Shown one piece after another: positions 1 to 5,359 of a stretch of DNA of 5,452 nt (its first letter is position 1; the number at the start of each line of letters is the position of its first letter). Both the position numbers and the translations under genes were made by a program. Source of the DNA: Prolixibacteraceae bacterium (lineage in GTDB: Bacteria; Bacteroidota; Bacteroidia; Bacteroidales; Prolixibacteraceae). Location: NCBI GenBank assembly GCA_014380255.1, contig JACMKG010000206.1, positions 1-5,452 of the forward strand, in the 5' to 3' direction. The notes beneath the pieces are model-generated. The model saw nothing but the letters and a program-made list of their open reading frames with translations. It was not told where the DNA came from and ran no database searches.

Positions 1-410
1 AGTAAATCTTCCATATTTACGGCATCGGCCACACAAATGACACTATCAATGCAAAACTTTGTCTGTATGCTTTCTCCCGAAACAAAAGCATCAATAATGG
101 ATGACGGGTCTGCTATACCGGTGGTTTCAACCAGTAGATAGTCGAATTCATAGTTGCTTCCCAGTATATTTTCAAGCGTAAAAAGAAAGTCTTCGCCCAG
201 TGAGCAGCAAATACATCCATTGTTAAGTTCGAAAATAGTATCGGGGGCAGAAGCAATTAATGCTCCGTCAATTCCCGTTACCCCAAATTCATTTTCAATG
301 ATGGCAAATCTTTTCTCAGGATGTTTACTGATCAGTTTATTCAGTAAGTTGGTCTTGCCTGCGCCAAGAAACCCGGTAATTATCGTGACTGGAATTCGCT
401 GTCTGTCCAT
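1..410 (-). CDS. CobW/COG0523-family GTPase (metallochaperone-like), N-terminal part, truncated by window edge
   Basis: The minus-strand frame starting at the ATG at 410-408 is open to base 1 and gives 136 residues; the C-terminal part lies outside the window. Seen in the sequence: a Walker A P-loop GFLGAGKT at residues 13-20, an ENEFG stretch at 39-43 followed by GIDG, the metal-binding CxCC motif (CICC, residues 66-69) in the context NNGCICC, and the switch-like segment LVETTGIADP at 93-102. In this order these define the G3E P-loop GTPase family COG0523 (CobW, YjiA, ZagA/ZigA, nitrile hydratase activator). Family members bind GTP and a divalent metal (Zn, Co or Fe) and deliver the metal to client proteins in the cytoplasm. 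Which metal and client apply here cannot be told: the C-terminal CobW_C domain is missing, and the neighbouring gene is a lysine exporter, not a cobalamin or urease gene. The start is well supported because the P-loop begins 12 residues in, as is usual. It is transcribed divergently from the exporter. Confidence 0.9.
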   Translation of the reverse strand, partial: MDRQRIPVTIITGFLGAGKTNLLNKLISKHPEKRFAIIENEFGVTGIDGALIASAPDTIFELNNGCICCSLGEDFLFTLENILGSNYEFDYLLVETTGIADPSSIIDAFVSGESIQTKFCIDSVICVADAVNMEDL

Positions 411-452
411 AAGGGGCTGAATGATAAAGATGCGTTATGCTTTAAAAAGATA

Positions 453-485
453 CAAATAAAACGAAGATAAGCATCATATCCAAAA
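453..485 (-). promoter_or_regulatory. Candidate Bacteroidota-type promoter for the CobW-family GTPase
   Basis: Read on the minus strand, TTTTG (485-481) is followed after 20 bases by TTTATTTG (460-453), one mismatch from the Bacteroidota -7 consensus TAnnTTTG. A start of transcription near 446-448 would leave a leader of about 37 bases. This is a pattern match only; AT-rich DNA produces chance matches, so confidence is modest. Confidence 0.35.
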
Positions 486-504
486 GAACTAAGCCATGAA
501 CCCA

Positions 505-534
505 TTGTTATCCTTTCAATTTTATGCACTTTTG
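505..534 (+). promoter_or_regulatory. Candidate Bacteroidota-type promoter for the LysO gene pair
   Basis: TTG (505-507) is followed after 19 bases by CACTTTTG (527-534), one mismatch from TAnnTTTG at the optimal spacing. Transcription would begin around 540, giving a leader of only about 20 bases. That leaves no room for a lysine riboswitch, so any lysine control would have to come from a protein regulator. It sits back-to-back with the opposing GTPase promoter. Confidence 0.4.
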
Positions 535-561
535 AACTTTCATTCTTAAGTATACCTATCC

Positions 562-861
562 ATGCTTCTGGTCTTGCTCATAATGATTGCCGGGATAATT
601 ACAGGGGTATTTATCCATCACAAACCTGCCCTGATTAAAGTAAACGATCAGCTCATTTCTGTGGCCATTTATGTGTTGCTGTTTTTGTTAGGCGTGTCAG
701 TTGGGTTGAATAAAACCATTATACAGAACATCGGGACGCTAGGTTTTCAAGCCCTTATTATAACGCTGGGGGCTGTGACGGGCAGTGTGTTGGTATCATG
801 GCTAATCTATAAAGCTTTTTTTCAAGGTAAGCAAAACATAAACACGCAGGATGAAGAATAG
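562..861 (+). CDS. LysO (DUF340) lysine exporter, N-terminal subunit of split transporter
   Basis: A 99-residue, very hydrophobic protein with three likely membrane segments (about residues 2-18, 31-49 and 63-84) and a polar acidic tail ending QDEE. It corresponds to the N-terminal third of the single-chain Escherichia coli lysine exporter LysO (YbjE, about 300 residues). Together with the next gene the two chains total exactly 300 residues. LysO exports L-lysine and toxic lysine analogues across the inner membrane. The ATG at 562 is the only sensible start, since an in-frame TAA lies 15 bases upstream (547-549). No Shine-Dalgarno sequence is visible, as is normal in this phylum. The gene overlaps its partner by 11 bases, which suggests coupled translation. 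Residues 37-51 (YVLLFLLGVSVGLNK) closely mirror residues 38-52 of the partner, showing that this chain is one copy of an internal repeat. I infer that it functions only as a complex with the downstream protein. Confidence 0.85.
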   Translation: MLLVLLIMIAGIITGVFIHHKPALIKVNDQLISVAIYVLLFLLGVSVGLNKTIIQNIGTLGFQALIITLGAVTGSVLVSWLIYKAFFQGKQNINTQDEE

Positions 862-1456
862 TATAATCATTCTTTTGCTCTTTGCCCTTGGCGTTGCGCT
901 GGGCGTTACAGGCAAATTGCCGGATAGTATGCTGGAAACGGATTTTAGCATAATGGCCCTTTATTGTCTTATGTTTTTGGTTGGGGTGGGCATTGGGGCT
1001 GATAAAAAGTCATGGTCAGTGATCCATAAAATGAAACTTAAGATATTACTTGTACCTGCAGGTATTGTAATTGGTACCTTTGCCGGAGCAGGTATCGCTT
1101 CACTGCTTCTGCCAGAACTGAAATTTAAAGAAGTACTGGCTGTAGGAAGCGGATTTGGTTATTATAGCTTATCGAGCCTGTTGATCACTCAGTTGGCCAG
1201 TGAATCATTGGGCGTTATTGCTTTGTTGTCGAATATCATGCGCGAAATGATTACTCTTTTAACGACCCCACTGCTGGTTATGTACTTTGGAAAGCTGGCC
1301 GGAATCAGTGCCGGAGGCGCTACCTCAATGGATACAACTCTTCCGGTTATCACGCGTTTCTCGGGAAAGGAGTGGAGTATAATTTCTGTTTTTAGCGGGA
1401 TTGTACTTACGATCCTCGTGCCCGTATTAGTTACCTTGGTGTTAAAATACTTCTAG
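851..1456 (+). CDS. lysO: LysO-family lysine exporter, C-terminal (main) subunit
   Basis: A 201-residue inner-membrane protein with likely membrane segments at about 4-20, 32-50, 64-87, 94-115, 117-146 and 177-199. It carries the LysO signature regions: GSGFGYYSLSSLLITQ (99-114), REMITLL (131-137) and GGATSMDTTLPV (155-166). These align by eye with recalled E. coli YbjE segments (SGFGWYSLSGILLTE, ARELIAI, GATSMDFTLPV). The acidic residues E132 and D161 match the pair (E233 and D261 in E. coli, as I recall) reported as essential for lysine export, so the transporter looks intact. The protein effluxes L-lysine and analogues such as thialysine. Its ATG lies inside the end of the upstream gene in the +1 frame. 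That frame is closed by a TAA at 839-841, so the protein cannot begin much earlier. The gene ends convergently on the HAD phosphatase gene, the stop codons overlapping in CTAG. Confidence 0.88.
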   Translation: MKNSIIILLLFALGVALGVTGKLPDSMLETDFSIMALYCLMFLVGVGIGADKKSWSVIHKMKLKILLVPAGIVIGTFAGAGIASLLLPELKFKEVLAVGSGFGYYSLSSLLITQLASESLGVIALLSNIMREMITLLTTPLLVMYFGKLAGISAGGATSMDTTLPVITRFSGKEWSIISVFSGIVLTILVPVLVTLVLKYF

Positions 1457-2088
1457 GAAAGCAATTCATCCAGCTGATCGATCACCATAACTCCGGTAGA
1501 TTCAAGGATTTTTCTGGATTGATGACCATTTGCCACAAGCACACATTTACAGCCCAGTTCGTTGGCTACTTCGAAATCGTGCACGGTGTCGCCTATCAGC
1601 ATCAATTCATTGGCATCAAGCTTTAAGGTATCAATCATTTGCAGCCCGTTCTCAAGTTTCGAGGCTGCAAAATGATTATCCAGTCCTGATACGTGTTCGA
1701 AGTATTGATTGATCTGGTTATGTTCCAGGCATTTGTGCAATGCATTCTGTTCCATAGCCGAAAGAATAAATTGCCTCATCCCTGCATTTTGAAAATGTTC
1801 CAGCACCTGAATAGTGTTTTGATGAAGACTACAATGCTGTACCCGATCATTGTACAGGTCGATATACTCAATGGCTGGTATCTCAAAAGGCTCAGATGCG
1901 AAATCGAACCCTATCTTCAGGTAGTAATCCTTGACAGGAAAGGAAAAGACATCCTTGTAAGCGGATATGGATAGTTGCTGCAGATTTCTCTTCTGCAGCA
2001 TTTGATTCATTGTTTGAACACTTAATTCCGTGTCGTTGAGCAACGTTCCATTCCAGTCCCAAATAATCCCGGTAATCTTACTAAACAT
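1453..2088 (-). CDS. HAD-superfamily hydrolase, probable phosphatase (COG0546-like)
   Basis: A 211-residue cytoplasmic protein with all four HAD motifs: motif I WDWNGTLLND with nucleophile D11, motif II ending in S110 (QFILSA), motif III K144 (SKLENG) and motif IV GDTVHD with D167 and D171. An alpha-helical cap lies between about residues 17 and 85, fitting the phosphoglycolate-phosphatase-like (subfamily I, C1-cap) HADs, whose usual length is 210-230. HAD phosphatases remove phosphate through an aspartyl-phosphate intermediate; the substrate here is unknown. The oddity is motif I, which reads DxN (D11, N13) instead of DxD. The second Asp normally acts as general acid/base, so activity may be altered, although I recall DWNGTL as a recurring variant in this group. 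The start at 2088 overlaps the end of the acyltransferase gene by 8 bases, indicating co-transcription and translational coupling, and hints at a phospholipid-related or metabolite-repair role. Confidence 0.85.
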   Translation of the reverse strand: MFSKITGIIWDWNGTLLNDTELSVQTMNQMLQKRNLQQLSISAYKDVFSFPVKDYYLKIGFDFASEPFEIPAIEYIDLYNDRVQHCSLHQNTIQVLEHFQNAGMRQFILSAMEQNALHKCLEHNQINQYFEHVSGLDNHFAASKLENGLQMIDTLKLDANELMLIGDTVHDFEVANELGCKCVLVANGHQSRKILESTGVMVIDQLDELLS

Positions 2089-3241
2089 TGTTTACCTCAA
2101 TCGATGATTTTCGCTTGTTCAACAATGGGTTTACATACATTTTCAGGAACATGGTACGGATAGCCTCCCTGTCGCCGGGAATTTCGGTTAATGCCTTGTC
2201 CAGCAGGTTGCTGAATTTGTTGTATTGATCTTCGGTATAATGGTTTGAATTGTCGGTTGATTTGTTCAGCAAATCCTCCGCGATGTAATTATTGGGCCAA
2301 AGTTTGAAATTAAGGTAGATCTGCTGATCGATGTATTCTCCTAGTTTTTCGATCTGCTCATTAACGGTTGTTTCTTTCGCAAATAAATCAACCTGACCAT
2401 TTATAGGTTGCCCAAAGGTAAAATGTACACGTCCTTTTGGGTTTACTAGGCCATGTCCCATGCTGCGCAGATCATCCTTTTGAGTCTTCTCAAATCCTTC
2501 TGTCTGTTTTTTGTATAACTCATCTACCTTCGAATTTCCGCAAGGTTCAATTTCATAAGAGATGGAAAGAGGAACAATCTGCAATTCCTTAAATCCTTCT
2601 GCAAACTCATTGATATTGCTTAGGTTGAGCATTTTGAGCAAAGATATTTGAGTCTTGTCGTACCCATCCTTGGTTCTTCCTTCGCGTTGTGCAATCCACA
2701 CAGAAGTATTATTGCAGGTTATGTCCCTGCGTATATACTCGGAAAGTTTCTTGGATGCCAACAGCAATTCCTTGGCAGGCAGATTACGACGAACTACAAA
2801 GGCCCGGTTAAGTTTTACAGTATATTCAATCCAGTTCTCAATAAGCAGATTATTACCTATGGCTATTTCGGTGGTATTCATTCCTTTAAGCACAATCAGG
2901 TAATTCATCAAAGCAGCATCCAGAATAATATCCCGGTGATTGGATATGAATAAATAACTCTTATTCTTATCCAATTCATCCAACCCACTGCATGTTATTC
3001 CATCGGTGGATGGCTTCAGGATAAGATCTTCAATAAGCTTATACACAAATGTATGCTGAAGATCTTTAATCGTATGAATCTTTAAAAGCTCTGACTTAGC
3101 ATAATTGACATGCTCCGGAACTTTATATATGTATTCCAGTATGTGGAGAAAGTATGCATCCTGAAGGAGCAGTTGAATATATGTATCGACCTCTGAATCG
3201 TTGAACGGACGTATGTCGTCGAAGTTAATCTTAGGAACCAT
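2081..3241 (-). CDS. PlsB/PlsC-like acyltransferase (lysophospholipid acyltransferase superfamily)
   Basis: A 386-residue protein with an acyltransferase core at about residues 93-232. Block I reads FISNHRDIILDAA (98-110) with the presumed catalytic H102. Block II is the basic stretch RAFVVRR (146-152). Block III is IAQREGRTKDG (183-193), resembling the EGxR phosphate-binding loop of PlsB/PlsC. Block IV is IVPLSISYE (222-230). This family transfers fatty-acyl groups to glycerol-3-phosphate or lysophosphatidate at the inner face of the cytoplasmic membrane. I see no convincing membrane helix, so it would be peripheral. The aspartate of block I sits at H+6 (D108), with another at H+2 (D104), rather than the classical H+5. 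The frame is open back to an ATG at 3295, but I chose the ATG at 3241 because a perfect TATATTTG promoter box lies between the two and the extra 18 residues look like spurious AT-rich coding. The C-terminal 150 residues are helical and unassigned. Exact substrate unknown. Confidence 0.82.
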   Translation of the reverse strand: MVPKINFDDIRPFNDSEVDTYIQLLLQDAYFLHILEYIYKVPEHVNYAKSELLKIHTIKDLQHTFVYKLIEDLILKPSTDGITCSGLDELDKNKSYLFISNHRDIILDAALMNYLIVLKGMNTTEIAIGNNLLIENWIEYTVKLNRAFVVRRNLPAKELLLASKKLSEYIRRDITCNNTSVWIAQREGRTKDGYDKTQISLLKMLNLSNINEFAEGFKELQIVPLSISYEIEPCGNSKVDELYKKQTEGFEKTQKDDLRSMGHGLVNPKGRVHFTFGQPINGQVDLFAKETTVNEQIEKLGEYIDQQIYLNFKLWPNNYIAEDLLNKSTDNSNHYTEDQYNKFSNLLDKALTEIPGDREAIRTMFLKMYVNPLLNKRKSSIEVNNV

Positions 3242-3261
3242 GCACAATTTTTTTTGAAGCG

Positions 3262-3296
3262 CAAATATAGCAATTGGAATGAACAAGAAGACCAAA
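3262..3296 (-). promoter_or_regulatory. Candidate promoter for the acyltransferase-HAD operon
   Basis: On the minus strand TATATTTG (3269-3262) matches the Bacteroidota -7 consensus TAnnTTTG perfectly. A TTTG at 3296-3293 lies 23 bases upstream, slightly long for a -33 element. Transcription would start near 3256, giving a short A-rich leader (a run of eight A at 3254-3247) before the ATG at 3241. That supports this start codon over the upstream ATG at 3295. A block of pure A/T (3294-3319) sits where an UP element would be. Confidence 0.5.
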
Positions 3297-3319
3297 AAAT
3301 TTTTATTTTAATTTTTTTA
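3294..3319. other. Pure A/T block in the spacer between the HhH-barrel gene and the acyltransferase gene
   Basis: Twenty-six consecutive A/T bases within the 126-base spacer 3242-3367. Relative to the acyltransferase promoter candidate the block lies about 39-64 bases upstream of the expected transcription start, the place of an UP element. No GC-rich hairpin precedes it in either direction, so I do not call it a terminator for the barrel gene. Confidence 0.4.
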
Positions 3320-3367
3320 CAGGCATATAACAAATTGGTTTATGCTGAATTACAATATTGATGAATT

Positions 3368-5359
3368 TTAAAACTGATAACGCAGTTGAACTTTTAATTC
3401 ATATTTTGTTTTCTGCTCATCAATAGTTTCTGTTTCTGGCTGATAAAGTGCCTGTTCAGCAGCAACCTTAAGCCACAAGGTTAACTCCTTGGAAAACGAT
3501 TGTTTGATGTTTAAATAAGTTCGAATGCCTTCTCCATAAAGGGCAGGAATCGAAAACGAGTACAACAAATCGTTTTCAAAAGCATACAACCTTGAATTAT
3601 ATCCTTCCGTTTTAAAGTATGCCAGTCTACCGTTCATTGAAAACGATCTGGCAACCGGTTTGTAAATAACATCCTGATATGCCAGCCATCCTTTTTCATC
3701 TTCAATCTTTGAGAAAAATGACAACTCGATTCTGCTTTTAAGACTGAAGTTTCTATTTACCTGTTGAATAAAATTTATTCTATATCGGTCTATTTTCTGA
3801 ACTGCATTGTATTTGTAATTGCCCGAGGTAACTTTTACTGCCTTTTCTTCCTCGAAAAACCGCAGATACAGTTCTGTATGCTCTGATGGGCTAAAGGTAA
3901 GCTGTGCTGATAATTCAATCCCCGTTGAAGGTGCCGCGGTTGTATATTTGATCCATTGGTATTTAAAGAAATCAGCATAACCCCTCAGTGTCCAAGAAGA
4001 GGCTGGTAGGTATTTAAATCCTAGGTATACAGCTTTTTCATCATTGGTTCTGGATGATTCAGTGAAAGCATTGGAGAAGAAGCTAAAATAGGTTTTATTG
4101 ATTGTACGGTAAACCGCTGTTAATTCTGCATTGGCTGCTGGCTTAAATAATACTCCGCTTAACAAAGCTTTTCCTTTTGTTGGGTTGGCAGCAATTTCTC
4201 CGAAGAAAAATACATTTCTAATCGATCCTTTCCAATCCATGCCTGCTGCAACATGTTGTTTACCTTCCCACAGATATTGATTACTAAGATCTGCATTTCG
4301 ATCCAATTCGGCATTAAACTGAGTTAAAACAGCTGTAAATCCAATGGACCATCGTTTATAACTATAGCCTGCATTTGCCCCAACGACCATTTGTCCCAGT
4401 GCATTTTTACCTGCAATTTCAGAAGGTGTGCGATGATATCCGCTGGTTTGAAATGCCCCGAAAGTGGATTTGCCTGCCGTTGTATCAATATGAGCATCCA
4501 GTTGACGGCATGACACAAAGGGCATCAATGTATATCGTCCGATCTTTAACTGGCTGGCAATGCCCCTGAAATACTGATTTTCATCGGTCGATGAGCTCGA
4601 CCTTATCCCTTGGGCAAAGCGAAATACCTGGGTGGGTTCCGAAGATTTTCCCATGGAGAATCCCTGGCTGGCTACAAGTCCTTGCCCAAAGCGGATGTGG
4701 TAGTCGCCTAGATATACTTTTTGTCCCGATTTCCCGATTTTAAAGTTTGCATAGGCTCCCATATAATCAAATCCATAGTTGTTTGACCCTCTCAGAAATG
4801 CTTCTCCCGGATCTTTCTCAGCAACCATTCCATATTCAAAATCATTCGACCGATGTTTAAAGCGAAGATAGTATCGCTCCATGGAGCCCTCGTAGGCTGA
4901 AATCTTTGATTTATCATCGGAACTTGAAAATGACCTGGTGGATCGCAGGATGATATCGTTATCCGAATGTTTATATTTAGTTCCATTCTCCATGATTTGA
5001 AAGCTGATAAAGGGTTCCAGTTTTTGCAACAATTCTATGTTGAAGCCTTCTATGGTTGCCATTTCATAAATACTGTAAATCTGCCCTGTTCTTTTTCTGA
5101 ATGCCAGCAAGTCCTCAATCTGCATGTCGGATAAAAAATATAATTGAAGAAGATTGTCTTTAGTGGCCTCGTTAATTGGAATGGGATGTTGGCTAAAATA
5201 AGTCAGGTTGTCGATTACTTCCTGGAAATCAACATTCTCTTCCGGCTCTGATCCGTATGATTCCAATAAATCTTCCAATATCTTCTGTACCCGTTCCTGC
5301 GCATTTATGGCACCTGAAACAGATAGTAATACTAATATGATCAGGATTGATTTTCGCAT
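3368..5359 (-). CDS. Secreted helix-hairpin-helix (ComEA-like) protein with outer-membrane beta-barrel domain
   Basis: 663 residues. Residues 1-20 are a signal peptide (MRKS, hydrophobic ILIILVLLSVSG, cleavage site AINA before QER). Residues about 58-121 form a tandem helix-hairpin-helix region of ComEA/COG1555 type: INEAT at 62-66, LLAFRKRTGQIYSIYEM at 84-100, then a second helix pair to 120. From about 133 to the end the chain is rich in alternating polar/aromatic beta-strands with the segment GDYHIRFGQGL (218-228) and GFSMGKS (233-239). I recall these as hallmarks of a Bacteroidota family usually named 'helix-hairpin-helix domain-containing protein'. The chain ends KVQLRYQF, an outer-membrane barrel C-terminal signal with terminal Phe. 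I infer a periplasmic HhH head on a membrane-inserted barrel. The hairpin glycines that contact DNA in ComEA (LPGIG) are absent here (YFLSDMQ, IEGFN), so DNA binding is doubtful. No function is established. The ATG directly follows another barrel-protein gene (TGATG), so the two are probably one operon. Confidence 0.82.
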   Translation of the reverse strand: MRKSILIILVLLSVSGAINAQERVQKILEDLLESYGSEPEENVDFQEVIDNLTYFSQHPIPINEATKDNLLQLYFLSDMQIEDLLAFRKRTGQIYSIYEMATIEGFNIELLQKLEPFISFQIMENGTKYKHSDNDIILRSTRSFSSSDDKSKISAYEGSMERYYLRFKHRSNDFEYGMVAEKDPGEAFLRGSNNYGFDYMGAYANFKIGKSGQKVYLGDYHIRFGQGLVASQGFSMGKSSEPTQVFRFAQGIRSSSSTDENQYFRGIASQLKIGRYTLMPFVSCRQLDAHIDTTAGKSTFGAFQTSGYHRTPSEIAGKNALGQMVVGANAGYSYKRWSIGFTAVLTQFNAELDRNADLSNQYLWEGKQHVAAGMDWKGSIRNVFFFGEIAANPTKGKALLSGVLFKPAANAELTAVYRTINKTYFSFFSNAFTESSRTNDEKAVYLGFKYLPASSWTLRGYADFFKYQWIKYTTAAPSTGIELSAQLTFSPSEHTELYLRFFEEEKAVKVTSGNYKYNAVQKIDRYRINFIQQVNRNFSLKSRIELSFFSKIEDEKGWLAYQDVIYKPVARSFSMNGRLAYFKTEGYNSRLYAFENDLLYSFSIPALYGEGIRTYLNIKQSFSKELTLWLKVAAEQALYQPETETIDEQKTKYELKVQLRYQF

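Noticed and set aside
154..420. Plus-strand open frame of 88 codons
   Set aside because: It lies antisense to the GTPase gene, which has clear P-loop and CxCC motifs; the plus-strand translation has no recognisable features.
508..561. Lysine riboswitch upstream of the exporter
   Set aside because: The whole gap to the divergent gene is 151 bases and the likely leader about 20 bases, far shorter than an L box (about 170 bases).
811..861. Possible programmed frameshift joining the two LysO genes, using the seven-T run at 816-822 or the overlap at 851-861
   Set aside because: A shift at the T run would meet the in-frame TAA at 839-841. Only 842-858 could serve, and no slippery heptamer is seen there. 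The well-placed ATG at 851 explains the second gene more simply.
2648..2953. Plus-strand frames of about 80-100 codons inside the acyltransferase gene
   Set aside because: They are antisense shadows of the conserved catalytic region, with no promoter or coding character of their own.
3242..3333. Minus-strand frame (3082-3333) overlapping the acyltransferase start as an upstream small gene
   Set aside because: Most of it overlaps the acyltransferase in another frame and its composition reflects the AT-rich spacer; no start signal of its own.
3300..3367. Rho-independent terminator after the HhH-barrel gene
   Set aside because: T and A tracts are present, but the only palindrome nearby is the 8-base AT-rich CAATATTG around 3353-3360; no stable stem precedes a U-tract.
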